This document shows positions 25,533 through 34,512 of a stretch of DNA of 64,000 nucleotides, piece after piece. The position numbers were made by a program, and so were the translations under genes. Below the pieces are notes generated by a model. That model saw only the letters and a list, made by a program, of their open reading frames with translations, did no database searches and had not been told where the DNA came from. Source of the stretch: Actinomycetota bacterium (GTDB lineage: Bacteria; Actinomycetota; Acidimicrobiia; Acidimicrobiales; Iamiaceae); assembly GCA_016185275.1 (NCBI GenBank), contig JACPNX010000010.1, positions 1-64,000 of the forward strand, read 5' to 3'. Positions within the stretch are counted from its first letter, which is position 1; the number at the start of each line of letters is the position of its first letter.

Positions 25533-26765
25533 TCAGGCGTCGTCGTGCACGGCGAGCAGCCGCTCCTCGGGCCGTTCCGGGAGCACGGTGGCGAGGTAGG
25601 ACGCAACCGCCTCGGGATTGGGCACCGAACGGCCCTCTCGTTCCGAGCGCAGGTACCGGTGCTCGAGAAGCTCGTGGAAGAACTCGGCCGGCTCCAGGCG
25701 CCCACGCAGCTCGGCGGGGATCTGGGCGGTGATGGGCTCGTACACGTCGGCGATCCACCGTGCCGCCGCCACCGCCGGCGCGAGCGAGCGCCCGGTCGCC
25801 GACGCCAGGTACGCGCCATAGGCGGAGATGTCGTTCAGCAGGCGGCGGGCCTGGTTCTCCTGGACCTCGAGGCCCGTGAGCCGCCTGAGCTCGCGGGCGT
25901 GGTGTCCCTCCTCCACGAGAGCGGGGCGCAGGACCAACCGGTTGCCGTCGGCGGTGAAGGCCACGTCGAGCTCCTCGACGTCGAACCCGATGTCGTTGAG
26001 CCGGCGGATCCGCCGCTCGATGGCCTGGCGGTCGTCCGCGTCGACCTCCTCCGGTCCGGTCAGCTCGTCCCAGAGCGCCCGGTAGCGCGCGCCGAGCTCC
26101 TCGGCGACGGCCACGACGTCGGTCGCCGGGTCGAGCCGGCCGGCGGCGACGAGGTCGGACAGGCCGCCGATCAGGTTCTCCTGCGCGACCTCGAGGTCCG
26201 CGATGCGACGCCGATCGGCGAGGCCGGGCGTGTGTTCGGCGGTCTCCGCATCGACCAGGTAGGCCATCAGCGCCCCGGCGTCGCGGCGGAACAGCAGGTT
26301 CGACAGCGAGCAGTCGCCCCAGTAGAAGCCTTCGAGGTGCAGCCGGACGAGCAGGACCACGGCGGCGTCGATCAGCTTCGCGTTCAGCCGGGGGCTGCCC
26401 TCCCGCCCGAACAGGTAGTGGAACGGCAACGAGTAGTCGAGGTAGCGGGTGATCAGCGCGGCAGGAAGAGGTTCACCGCCCGATCGGCACCGGCCCGTGA
26501 CCACCCCGACCGGTTCGACGGCCGGCAGGTTCTCGATGCGCAGCCGCCGCAGCATCCGGTACTCGCGCTCGGCCGCGGCCGGCTCGGTCTCTTTGACCGC
26601 GTAGACGCGGTCCTCGTAGGCGACGAAGCGCACGACGTGACGGCTCACACCGTGCGCCATGCGCACGAGCCTGGCGGTGTCCCAGCCGGCCAGCGGCTCC
26701 TCCCACGGCAGGTCCATGAACGCCGGGTGGCGACCGGTTCCGGCCAGCGCGAAGTGGGTGGTCAC
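25533..26765 (-). CDS. DUF4032 protein, kinase-like fold
   Basis: A 410-residue protein. The N-terminal part is kinase-like: RFVAYEDRVYAVKETEPAAAEREYRML resembles a beta-3 lysine and helix C, and YWGDCSLSNLLF resembles the HxDxxxxN catalytic loop, followed by YLVDAETAE as a DFG-like aspartate. The C-terminal 160 residues are the DUF4032 domain (ITAQIPAELRGRLEPAEFFHELLEHRYL). This architecture is common in actinobacteria; the substrate is unknown. It is divergent from the MoxR gene at 26862 across a 96-nt gap with candidate promoters on both strands. Confidence 0.85.
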   Translation of the reverse strand: MTTHFALAGTGRHPAFMDLPWEEPLAGWDTARLVRMAHGVSRHVVRFVAYEDRVYAVKETEPAAAEREYRMLRRLRIENLPAVEPVGVVTGRCRSGGEPLPAALITRYLDYSLPFHYLFGREGSPRLNAKLIDAAVVLLVRLHLEGFYWGDCSLSNLLFRRDAGALMAYLVDAETAEHTPGLADRRRIADLEVAQENLIGGLSDLVAAGRLDPATDVVAVAEELGARYRALWDELTGPEEVDADDRQAIERRIRRLNDIGFDVEELDVAFTADGNRLVLRPALVEEGHHARELRRLTGLEVQENQARRLLNDISAYGAYLASATGRSLAPAVAAARWIADVYEPITAQIPAELRGRLEPAEFFHELLEHRYLRSEREGRSVPNPEAVASYLATVLPERPEERLLAVHDDA

Positions 26766-26774
26766 CGAGGCTCG

Positions 26775-26802
26775 TTCCTACCCGGAGACGGTGCGTTGGC
26801 AA
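26775..26802 (-). promoter_or_regulatory. Candidate promoter of the DUF4032 gene
   Basis: On the minus strand TTGCCA (plus 26797-26802) and TAGGAA (plus 26775-26780) are 16 nt apart; the -10 ends 9 nt before the GTG start. Confidence 0.35.
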
Positions 26803-26824
26803 GGGTACGACGGTGCCGTAGTCA

Positions 26825-26855
26825 TTGACCGTCGGGTCAAGCGCCTCGCTAGGGT
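26825..26855 (+). promoter_or_regulatory. Candidate promoter and palindrome before moxR
   Basis: TTGACC (26825-26830) and TAGGGT (26850-26855) are 19 nt apart; the -10 ends 6 nt before the ATG at 26862, predicting a leaderless transcript. The -35 is half of a perfect palindrome TTGACC-GTCG-GGTCAA (26825-26840), which also places a TTGACC on the minus strand and could be an operator. Confidence 0.5.
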
Positions 26856-26861
26856 GAACGG

Positions 26862-27779
26862 ATGACGACGACCGAGAGCGGCCACCGCTTCCAGTCCGTG
26901 GGCGAGGTCCGGGAGCGGCTCGGGCAGGTCCAGTACCTGGCCGACGAAGGCATCGCCGGGATCGTCTACCTCGCGGACCGGCTGGGCAAGCCCATCCTCG
27001 TCGAAGGTCCGGCCGGCACCGGCAAGACCCAGCTCGCCAAGTCGGTGGCCGAGCTGTCCGGTGCGCGCCTGATCCGGTTGCAGTGCTACGAGGGGCTCGA
27101 CGAGTCCAAGGCGCTGTACGAGTGGAACTACAAGAAGCAGCTCCTGCGCATCCAGGCCGAGCGCAACACCGACGGCACGTGGTCCGACATCGAAGAGGAC
27201 ATCTTCTCCGACCAGTTCCTGCTCACCCGGCCTCTACTCGAGGCCATCTCGGCCGACGACCCGGTCGTGCTGCTCATCGACGAGGTCGATCGGGTGGAGG
27301 TGGAGACCGAGGCGCTCCTGCTCGAGATCCTCTCCGACTACCAGGTGTCGATCCCCGAGCTGGGCACGATCACCGCCAAGCAGATCCCGCTCGTGTTCCT
27401 CACGTCGAACAACACCCGTGAGCTCTCCGAGGCGCTGAAGCGGCGCTGCCTCTACCTGCACGTGGACTACCCGGACATGGATCGTGAGAAGGAGATCGTG
27501 CTCACCAAGGTGCCCGGCATCACCGAGAACCTGGCCGACCAGGTGGCCCGGATCGTGCGGTCGCTGCGCCAGCTGGAGCTGAAGAAGGCTCCGTCGGTCT
27601 CCGAGACGATCGACTGGGCCCGCACCCTCCTGCTGCTCGGTGTCCAGCAGGTCGACGCCGAGACGGCGACGAGCACCGTCAACATCCTCCTCAAGTACCA
27701 GAGCGACATCGCGAAGGCGGTCAAGGAGCTGTCGGCCGACCAGGCGGGGTTCAGGACCTTCGCGCCGGGGCCGCGGTGA
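26862..27779 (+). CDS. MoxR-type AAA+ ATPase (CoxD-like), second copy
   Basis: A 305-residue AAA+ ATPase. Walker A EGPAGTGKTQLAKS (near residue 48), Walker B VVLLIDEVDRVEVETEALLLE, sensor 1 FLTSNNTRELSEALKRRC. It is different from the MoxR of the DUF58 cluster (different Walker A and Walker B context) and belongs to the group paired with CoxE-like VWA proteins, which mature molybdenum hydroxylases in carboxydotrophs. The next gene overlaps by 4 nt (GTGA) and is that VWA partner. No CO dehydrogenase or xanthine dehydrogenase gene lies in the window. Confidence 0.92.
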   Translation: MTTTESGHRFQSVGEVRERLGQVQYLADEGIAGIVYLADRLGKPILVEGPAGTGKTQLAKSVAELSGARLIRLQCYEGLDESKALYEWNYKKQLLRIQAERNTDGTWSDIEEDIFSDQFLLTRPLLEAISADDPVVLLIDEVDRVEVETEALLLEILSDYQVSIPELGTITAKQIPLVFLTSNNTRELSEALKRRCLYLHVDYPDMDREKEIVLTKVPGITENLADQVARIVRSLRQLELKKAPSVSETIDWARTLLLLGVQQVDAETATSTVNILLKYQSDIAKAVKELSADQAGFRTFAPGPR

Positions 27780-29332
27780 GCACGTCCGGCGCCGACGGGT
27801 CGCCGGGCGGCGACTCCGCAGGGCTCGACTCCGCGGGGCTCGACGCCGCGCTCGACGCGGCCGCGTCGGTGGGCCAGCCGGTGCTCGACCTGCTGGCCGG
27901 GTTCATCGGGGAGCTGCGCGAGGCCGGCCTGCCGGTCAGCCTCACGGAGAACCTCGACGCGATGGAGGCGGTGCGCCACATCCCGCTCGAGGACCGGGAG
28001 GCGTTCAAGTACGCGCTGGCGGCCACGCTGGTGAAGAACCACGCGCACTGGCGTGCGTTCGAGACGGTCTTCGAGGTCTACTTCTCGCACCGAGGCAAGC
28101 AGTACGCGATCGACGGCGAGGACGGTGACCCGTTCGCCGACCTGCTCGAGGAGCTGCAGGGCGAGGGTCAGGGCGACCAGGGTTCCTCGGGCCAGACCGG
28201 TGGAGGCGGCGAACCCCTGAGCCCGGAGGAGCTGGCCGAGCTCCTCTACCGCGCGCTCATGGATGGCAACGAGGCGATGCTGCGCGCGATCGCCCGCCAG
28301 GCGGTCCGCCGCTTCGCCGGCATGGAGCCCGGCCGCCCGGTGGGCGGCACCTACTACCTCTACCGGACGCTGCGGAACCTCGACCTCGACTCGGTCCTCC
28401 AGAAGCTGATGGACCAGACCCGGCGGCAGGCGGCCGACGAGGGCAATGCCTTGACGCCGCTCGAGGAGCGCCTCGAAGAGGACGAGTTCCAGGCGCGCAT
28501 CGACGGCCTCCGCAAGGAGGTCGAGGCCGAGATCCGGCGCCGGCTGGTCATGGACCGCGGCGTGGAGGCCATGGCCCGGACCCTGCGCAAGCCGCTGCCC
28601 GAAGACGTCGACTTCATGCACGCGTCGAAGGAGGAGATGGGCGGGCTGCGACGCGCGCTGTACCCGCTCACCCGCCGGCTGGCCGTCCGGCTGGCCCGCA
28701 AGCGCCGCCACGGTCGCAAGGGTCCGCTCGACTTCCGCTCCACCGTGCGCCATTCCTTGTCGTACGGCGGTGTGCCCGCGGATCCGAAGTTCAAGTACCC
28801 GAGGCCGCACAAGCCGGAGATCTTCGTGGTTGCCGACATCTCCGGTTCCGTGGCCGCCTTCGCGCGGTTCACGCTGATGCTCGTCCACGCCATCAGCCAC
28901 CAGTTCTCGAAGGTGCGGTCGTTCGTGTTCATCGACGGCATCGACGAGGTGACCAGCTTCTTCGAAGGCGTCGAGGACGTGACCGAGGCGGTCCACCGGG
29001 TCAACACGGAAGCCGACGTGGTGTGGGTCGACGGGCACTCCGACTACGGCCACGCCTTCGAGGTCTTCTGGGAGCGCTGGGGCAAGGAGGTCGGCCCGAA
29101 GACCACCGTGCTCGTGCTGGGCGACGCCCGGAACAACTACCACGCGTCCCAATCGTGGGTGATCCGCGAGATCCAGCACCGCGCCCGCCACGTCTACTGG
29201 CTCAACCCGGAGCCGCGCAGCTACTGGGACACGGGCGACTCGATCGTCGGCGAGTACGCCACCTTCTGCGACGGCGTGCACGAGTGCCGCAACCTTCGCC
29301 AGCTGGAGCGTTTCGTCGAGATCCTGGCCTGA
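27776..29332 (+). CDS. VWA domain protein, CoxE-like
   Basis: A 518-residue protein with a disordered acidic N-terminus, a helical region (about 40-300) and a C-terminal von Willebrand A domain with the MIDAS motif ADISGSVAAF (DxSxS) at about residue 358. Conserved strings DFRSTVRHSLSYGGVP and YWLNPEPRSYWDTGDS identify the CoxE-like group. The GTG start overlaps the MoxR gene. Known partners of MoxR-type ATPases in metal-centre insertion; the client here is unknown. Confidence 0.9.
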   Translation: MSTSGADGSPGGDSAGLDSAGLDAALDAAASVGQPVLDLLAGFIGELREAGLPVSLTENLDAMEAVRHIPLEDREAFKYALAATLVKNHAHWRAFETVFEVYFSHRGKQYAIDGEDGDPFADLLEELQGEGQGDQGSSGQTGGGGEPLSPEELAELLYRALMDGNEAMLRAIARQAVRRFAGMEPGRPVGGTYYLYRTLRNLDLDSVLQKLMDQTRRQAADEGNALTPLEERLEEDEFQARIDGLRKEVEAEIRRRLVMDRGVEAMARTLRKPLPEDVDFMHASKEEMGGLRRALYPLTRRLAVRLARKRRHGRKGPLDFRSTVRHSLSYGGVPADPKFKYPRPHKPEIFVVADISGSVAAFARFTLMLVHAISHQFSKVRSFVFIDGIDEVTSFFEGVEDVTEAVHRVNTEADVVWVDGHSDYGHAFEVFWERWGKEVGPKTTVLVLGDARNNYHASQSWVIREIQHRARHVYWLNPEPRSYWDTGDSIVGEYATFCDGVHECRNLRQLERFVEILA

Positions 29333-29340
29333 ACCGGTCG

Positions 29341-29370
29341 CGGTACGCCGCCTCGAGCGGCGGCCTACCG
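29341..29370. terminator. Hairpin between convergent VWA and cysH genes
   Basis: CGGTA-c-GCCGCC (29341-29352) pairs with GGCGGC-c-TACCG (29359-29370), 11 bp with one C-C mismatch and a 6-nt loop, centred in the 43-nt convergent gap. It can serve both directions. Confidence 0.6.
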
Positions 29371-29375
29371 TTCCG

Positions 29376-30053
29376 TCACACGTGCAGGCCGCACTCCGTG
29401 CGGTCCGAGCCCCGCCACCGTCCGGCCCGGGGATCCTCTCCGGGGGCCACGGGCGTGGTGCACGGCATGCAGCCGATCGACGGGTAGCCCTGGCGCGTCA
29501 GCGGGTTCACGATGATGGCGTGGTCGCGGATGTAGCCCTCGACGTCCTGGTCGGTCCAGTTGGCGATCGGGTTGACCTTGACCAGGCCGCGCAGGTCGCG
29601 CGCCACGATCGGCGCGCTGCCCCGGCTGGCCGCCTCCACGCGCCGCAGCCCCGACATCCAGGCGAGCTTGCCGGCCAGCGCGCGGTCGAGCTGGCCAACC
29701 TTCACCGCTGAGCAGCAGCTCTCCGGGTCGGCCTCCCAGAGCGCCTCCTCCTGTCGGGCGACGGTCATCATCTTGAGGTTCAGGCCGTAGTGACGCCGGA
29801 CCGCCTCGACGGTTTCGAGCGTCTCGGGGAAGTGGTAGCCGGTGTCGATGAAGATCACCTCGAGGCCCGGGTCGACCTTCGTCGCGAGGTCGATCAGCAC
29901 GGCGTCGGTCATCGACGCCGTCATGGCCAGGTGGGGCGAGAACGTCTCCACCGCCCATCGGATGATGCGGGTGGCGGACCACGAGTCGAACTCGTCGTTG
30001 AGCTCCGCCAGCTCGCCGTCGGTCAGATCGACACGTCCGTCGATGAGCGTCAT
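29376..30053 (-). CDS. cysH: Adenylyl-sulfate (APS/PAPS) reductase
   Basis: Thioredoxin-dependent reduction of activated sulfate to sulfite in assimilation. The 225-residue protein has the phosphate loop region TASMTDAVLIDLA, FIDTGYHFPET, and ends with the conserved ECGLH containing the catalytic cysteine. ESCCSAVKV plus GCMPCTTPV give the CC...CxxC cluster ligands of 4Fe-4S enzymes, which use APS rather than PAPS in most characterised cases. The ATG at 30053 overlaps the stop of the sulfite reductase gene (ATGA); a GTG at 30065 is less likely. No sulfate adenylyltransferase gene is in the window. Confidence 0.93.
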   Translation of the reverse strand: MTLIDGRVDLTDGELAELNDEFDSWSATRIIRWAVETFSPHLAMTASMTDAVLIDLATKVDPGLEVIFIDTGYHFPETLETVEAVRRHYGLNLKMMTVARQEEALWEADPESCCSAVKVGQLDRALAGKLAWMSGLRRVEAASRGSAPIVARDLRGLVKVNPIANWTDQDVEGYIRDHAIIVNPLTRQGYPSIGCMPCTTPVAPGEDPRAGRWRGSDRTECGLHV

Positions 30054-31855
30054 GATCCAGCGCACTCCCCGATACCGACCTCCGCGCTGAACGGGCCGGT
30101 CTCGTCGTAGTCGATGTAGTAGTCGGGCGCCTCGTCGGGCGCCGGGAAGGCGTCGAGGTCCCGGAGGCCCTCGGCGACCGCCTTGGCCCCGCCGACGCGG
30201 TCGAGCCAGGCCCGGAACACCTCACCCACCTCGCGCTCTTCCGCGAAGCGCCTCACCACCCGCACGGTCGCCTCGGGCGCCGCCTTGGCCGGGAGTCGGA
30301 GAGCCTTCTCGCCGAAGTGGATCTGCGTCTCGCCGACGTAGCCGCCGAGGAGCATCTGGTATCCCGGTGCGGACTTGCTGTGAGCGCGGCGCTCGGCGCC
30401 GAAGAAGCCGATGTCCGAGACGTGGTGCTGGCCGCACGAGTTGGTGCAGCCGGAGATGTTGGTGCGCACGCCGCCGATGTCGGCGAGACCCTCGGCCTCG
30501 AGCCGCTCGCCGATGGCCGACGCCAGACCGCGCGACTGCGTGACCGCGAGGTTGCACGTGTCGGCGCCCGGGCAGGACACGACGTCGCGGGCCAGCTCGG
30601 CGCCGGGCTCGGCCATGTCCAGCGCGTCGAGGCGACGGTGCAGCTCGGGGAGCTGGCCCTCGGCCAGTCCCCGCAGCGCCCAGTTCTGGCGGTTGGTGGC
30701 GCGAACCTCGAGGCCGAGGTCGCGCTGGATGGCGGCCAGACCGCGGAGCTGGAGCGACGTCACGTCGCCGAGCCGGCACCACGCGATGGCCGACACCGTC
30801 TGCTTGGCCACCCCGCGCACCACGTTGGCCGCTTCCCAACGGTCGTAGGGGTCATGCGAGCGGATGGCCACGGGGACACCCTGCCCCATGGGCGTGGGGG
30901 TCACGCCCGGCGCGGCTCCGGCGGGGGCGTCGCCGAGGCGCTGGACCTCGTCCGGGATGCCCCCGGGCCAGGTCGACGAGGCGATGAGCAGCTTGCGCTG
31001 CTTGACCACGCGGCGCCGAACCTCGTCGATCCCCAGCTGGTCGACGACCCACTTCATCCGGGCCCGCAGCTTGTTGTCGCGGTTTCCGGTCTGGTCGAAC
31101 ACCCGGAGGACCGCCTCGATCGTCGGCAACAGCTCCTCGCGAGGCGTGAACTCCTCCAGGGCCAGCGCAGGGTGCGGGTTGGCGCCGAGCCCGCCGGCCA
31201 CGAAGACGCGGAAGCCCGCCTCCACCGTGCCGTCCTCACGGGTGCGGCTGGCGGCGACGACACCGACGTCGTTGAACATGGCCTGGCCGCAGTCCGTGCC
31301 GCAGCCCGAGAAGTTGATCTTGAACTTGCGGGGCAGCCGCTGCGCGATCGGGTTGTGCAGGAAGTGGCGGAAGGTGGCCTCGGCCCAGGCGCTGATGTCG
31401 AGGACCTCGTAGGGGCAGGCGCCGGCCAGGTGGCATCCCTGCACGTTGCGGACCGTGTCGCCGCAGGCCTCGCGGGTCGTCAGCCCGACCTCGGCCAGGT
31501 CCCGCATCACCTCGGGGATGTGCTCGAGCTGCACGAAGTGGAACTGCATGTTCTGGCGGGTCGTGATGTGGCCCCAGCCGCGCGAGTACCGGTCCGCGAT
31601 GTCCGCCATGCGCTCGAGCTGGTCCGGCCCGACCGAGCCGTAGGGAAGCTTGATGCGCACCATCTGGTTGTGGCCGCCTTGGCGTTGACCGTAGATGCCG
31701 TTGTTGAGGCGGAAGATCCGGAACTGATCCTCCTCCACCTCTCCGGCGAGGTAGCCCTCGAGCAGCCGTTCGAACTTGGCGATGTCGGCGGCGATCTCGG
31801 GGTCGATCGGGCGGGGAAGTGCGGGTGTGGCGGGCCGGATCTGCAGATCGGTCAT
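30050..31855 (-). CDS. Ferredoxin-type sulfite/nitrite reductase
   Basis: Siroheme-4Fe-4S enzyme for six-electron reduction of sulfite to sulfide (or nitrite to ammonia), 601 residues. The siroheme/cluster ligands are SCPGADTCNLAVTQ and NISGCTNSCGQHH near residues 505-560 (Cx5C...Cx3C). N-terminal RLNNGIYGQRQGGHNQMVRIKLPYG is the ferredoxin-type half domain. Overlap with cysH indicates the sulfite reductase role. The transcript should start about 50 nt upstream from the promoter at 31913-31941. Confidence 0.92.
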   Translation of the reverse strand: MTDLQIRPATPALPRPIDPEIAADIAKFERLLEGYLAGEVEEDQFRIFRLNNGIYGQRQGGHNQMVRIKLPYGSVGPDQLERMADIADRYSRGWGHITTRQNMQFHFVQLEHIPEVMRDLAEVGLTTREACGDTVRNVQGCHLAGACPYEVLDISAWAEATFRHFLHNPIAQRLPRKFKINFSGCGTDCGQAMFNDVGVVAASRTREDGTVEAGFRVFVAGGLGANPHPALALEEFTPREELLPTIEAVLRVFDQTGNRDNKLRARMKWVVDQLGIDEVRRRVVKQRKLLIASSTWPGGIPDEVQRLGDAPAGAAPGVTPTPMGQGVPVAIRSHDPYDRWEAANVVRGVAKQTVSAIAWCRLGDVTSLQLRGLAAIQRDLGLEVRATNRQNWALRGLAEGQLPELHRRLDALDMAEPGAELARDVVSCPGADTCNLAVTQSRGLASAIGERLEAEGLADIGGVRTNISGCTNSCGQHHVSDIGFFGAERRAHSKSAPGYQMLLGGYVGETQIHFGEKALRLPAKAAPEATVRVVRRFAEEREVGEVFRAWLDRVGGAKAVAEGLRDLDAFPAPDEAPDYYIDYDETGPFSAEVGIGECAGS

Positions 31856-31912
31856 GGGTGCACCTCGGCGTCGGCGGGCAGGCATTGCCGACTTCGGTGG
31901 TCGGGTTTGCCT

Positions 31913-31941
31913 ACGGTACGAAACCCGAGCCGAGCGGTCAA
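31913..31941 (-). promoter_or_regulatory. Promoter of the sulfite reductase-cysH operon
   Basis: Minus-strand TTGACC (plus 31936-31941) and TACCGT (plus 31913-31918) with an ideal 17-nt spacer. The leader of about 50 nt contains a small stem CCGAC-N7-GTCGG (just downstream of the start site) that could be a regulatory site. Confidence 0.6.
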
Positions 31942-32009
31942 CATTCCCGCCGAGAGGAGAGCGTTCCGGTCGGTGCCTCGACGGCCCGTCGACCGATCGG
32001 GCGGTCCGG

Positions 32010-33383
32010 TCAGCGTCGGAGCAGCTCGGCGACCGAGAAGGCGAGGTCGAGCGACTGGCGGCCGTTGAGGCGCGGGTCGCACATGGTCTCGTAGCGGTCG
32101 TCCAGCGCGGCCTCCAGGATCTCGTGGCCCCCGCCCAGGCACTCGGTGACGTCGTCGCTGGTGAGCTCGACGTGCACGCCACCCGCCCAGGTGCCCGACG
32201 CGTCGTGGGCCTCGAAGAACCCGGCGATCTCGCGCAGGATGTCGTCGAAGCGGCGGGTTTTGCGGCCGGTCGTCGAGGTGAAGGTGTTGCCGTGCATCGG
32301 ATCGCAGGCCCACACGACGGGATGGCCCTCGTCGCGCACGGCCCGCAGGAGCGGCGGCAGCGCCCGGGTGACCTGGTCGGCCCCCATGCGCGCGATCAGG
32401 GTGAGGCGACCGGGCTTGCGTTCGGGATCGAGCCGGTCGCACAGCGCCACCACCTCCTCGACGGTGGCGCTCGGTCCGAGCTTGCACCCGATCGGGTTGC
32501 AGATGCCGGCGGCGAACTCGACGTGCGCGCCGCCGAGGTCCCGGGTGCGCTCGCCGATCCACACCATGTGGGCGGACGTGTCGTACCAGTCGCCGGTGAG
32601 GCTGTCGACGCGGGTGAGCGCCTGCTCGTAGCCCAGCACGAGCGCTTCGTGGCTGACCCAGAAGTCGGTCTCGTGCAGCACGCGCTGGGAGCGTGTGTCG
32701 ACGCCGCACGCCTTCATGAACCGCAGCGCCCGATCGATCTCCTCGGCCAACCGCTCGTACCGCGCGCCCTGCGGGCTGGACCGCACGAAGTCCTGGTTCC
32801 ACGAGTGCACGCCGGCGAGATCGGCGAATCCGCCGCCCGTCAGTGCCCGCAGCAGGTTCAACGTCGATGCGGACTGGTGGTAGGCGCGAAGGAGCCGATC
32901 CGGGTCGGCGAGGCGCGCCTCGGGTGTCGCCTCGACGCCGTTGACGAGATCACCTCTGAACGACGGAAGCTCACGACCGTCGACCACTTCGGTGGGCGAC
33001 GAACGCGGCTTGGCGAACTGGCCGGCGATGCGACCGATCTTCACGGCGGGGAGCCCGGACGAGTACGTCAGGACGACCGCCATCTGGAGGATGACGCGCA
33101 GGCGTTCGCGCACCGAGTCGGCACCGTGGCTGGCGAACGACTCGGCACAGTCGCCGGCTTGCAGCAGGACGGCCCGGCGCTGGGCGACGAGACCCAGCGC
33201 CGAGGTGAGATCGCGGATCTCGGGCGGGAACACCAGCGGGGGCAGGCCACTGATCTCCTTCAGCACGCGTTCCACCGCACCCTCGTCGGGCCATTCGGGC
33301 TGCTGGTCCGCTGGCCGCTCGCGCCACGACGACGGTCGCCACCCGGCGCCCGCGGCGCTCGGGCTGGTGGGAGCGGTCGTCAC
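32010..33383 (-). CDS. aroG: Class II 3-deoxy-7-phosphoheptulonate synthase
   Basis: First step of the shikimate pathway: condensation of phosphoenolpyruvate and erythrose 4-phosphate. The 457-residue protein is a class II (plant/actinobacterial) type: WRPSSWRERPADQQPEWPD at the N-terminus, LLQAGDCAESF, FVSHEAL in a Glu-rich context, and GNTFTSTTGRKTRRF near the C-terminus. The start is GTG at 33383. It is on the same strand as and downstream of the sigma factor gene, but a strong hairpin lies between them. Gene name is used in the mycobacterial sense; other genomes call it aroF or aroH. Confidence 0.95.
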   Translation of the reverse strand: MTTAPTSPSAAGAGWRPSSWRERPADQQPEWPDEGAVERVLKEISGLPPLVFPPEIRDLTSALGLVAQRRAVLLQAGDCAESFASHGADSVRERLRVILQMAVVLTYSSGLPAVKIGRIAGQFAKPRSSPTEVVDGRELPSFRGDLVNGVEATPEARLADPDRLLRAYHQSASTLNLLRALTGGGFADLAGVHSWNQDFVRSSPQGARYERLAEEIDRALRFMKACGVDTRSQRVLHETDFWVSHEALVLGYEQALTRVDSLTGDWYDTSAHMVWIGERTRDLGGAHVEFAAGICNPIGCKLGPSATVEEVVALCDRLDPERKPGRLTLIARMGADQVTRALPPLLRAVRDEGHPVVWACDPMHGNTFTSTTGRKTRRFDDILREIAGFFEAHDASGTWAGGVHVELTSDDVTECLGGGHEILEAALDDRYETMCDPRLNGRQSLDLAFSVAELLRR

Positions 33384-33497
33384 GGCTCCAGCGTGACCGG
33401 CGCGGATGCGCGGCGCAAAGCGGGTTCCGCAGCGCGATGCGTCGGGCGCGCTCGGTTCCTCAACGGTGGGCGCTGGTCAACTCGCGCCGTCGATCGA

Positions 33498-33528
33498 CCG
33501 GTCGACCGCTCAGGCGGCGGTCGACCGG
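33498..33528 (-). terminator. Strong hairpin at the end of the sigma factor gene
   Basis: CCGGTCGACCGC (33498-33509) pairs perfectly with GCGGTCGACCGG (33517-33528), 12 bp with a 7-nt loop. The sigma gene stop codon lies in the loop and arm edge (33510-33512). Probably separates the sigma gene from aroG. Confidence 0.6.
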
Positions 33529-34340
33529 GCCGCCGCCTCGTTGCGCACGGCGTCGACCGCCCGCTTCACGAGGCGACGGGCGGCCTCGGCCGTGACGCCG
33601 AGGTCGTCGCCCACCTCGCGGTAGGAGCGCTTGCGACCGTCGCGGATGCCGAAGCGCTGCTCGACGGCGTAGCGGGCCCGAGGCTCGAGCACGTCGAGCA
33701 GGCTCGTGGCGTACGACTCCTCGGCCCGCGCCATCACCTCGTCCTCCGGACCCGGAAGGCTGTCGGGGAGGAGGTCCACGAGCTCGTTGCCGTCGTCGTC
33801 GCCGATCGTGCGGTCGAGGGACGTGGGCGTGGCGAGCCGGTGGAGCGTGGCGTGGTCCACGTCGAGCTCGTCACCGTCACCCGAGACGGCCCGCAGGGCG
33901 GCCCGCAAGCTCGCCGAGCGGTCACCCGGCAAGCGGATGAGGCTGGCCTTCTGGTCGAGCGCCCGACCGATGGCCTGCCGGATCCAGAAGGTGGCGTAGG
34001 TCGAGAACTTGAATCCCTTGCGCCAGTCGAACTTGTCCACGGCGTGCTCGAGGCCGAGGTTGCCCTCCTGCACGAGGTCGAGCAGCTCCATGCCCGGGGG
34101 CAAGGGGTAGCGCCGAGCGACGCTGACGACGAGGCGGAGGTTGGCCCGGATGAACCGGTCCTTGGCTGCCGCGGCGGCGCGGTCGGCGGCCCGCAGCTCG
34201 GGCGAGTCGTGCCCCGCGGCGATGCGCTCGCGCGCCTGCACACCGGCTTCGATCGTCTGGGCGAGCTGCCGCTCTTCCTCCGCCGTGAGGAGAGGGACAG
34301 CGCCGATCTCGTTCAGGTACTGACCGACGGAATCACTCAT
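33510..34340 (-). CDS. RNA polymerase sigma-70 family factor (group 2/3)
   Basis: A 276-residue sigma factor resembling the principal-like SigB/HrdB group but lacking a long region 1.1. Region 1.2 begins SVGQYLNEIGAVPLLT. Region 2 includes ANLRLVVSVARRY, GMELLDLVQEGNLGLEHAVDKFD and KFSTYATFWIRQAIGRAL. Region 3 and region 4 follow, with the helix-turn-helix RSYREVGDDLGVTAEAARRLV. The ATG at 34340 is chosen to begin directly at region 1.2. No anti-sigma factor gene is adjacent. Confidence 0.93.
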   Translation of the reverse strand: MSDSVGQYLNEIGAVPLLTAEEERQLAQTIEAGVQARERIAAGHDSPELRAADRAAAAAKDRFIRANLRLVVSVARRYPLPPGMELLDLVQEGNLGLEHAVDKFDWRKGFKFSTYATFWIRQAIGRALDQKASLIRLPGDRSASLRAALRAVSGDGDELDVDHATLHRLATPTSLDRTIGDDDGNELVDLLPDSLPGPEDEVMARAEESYATSLLDVLEPRARYAVEQRFGIRDGRKRSYREVGDDLGVTAEAARRLVKRAVDAVRNEAAARSTAA

Positions 34341-34512
34341 GGCTCGTGCTCCAACAGGGGGTCGACCCTGCTCATTCCCCATGCTTGCGGGTCCGATCAC
34401 CCGGATCCGAGGGGCTGGAGACGGAGGGTCGGGACCGCCTCCCTGGGTTGGCTACGTTCCAACCGTGACGCGCGGATGGCACTTCCGACGACTGGTATGA
34501 CTCTTTTCACCC

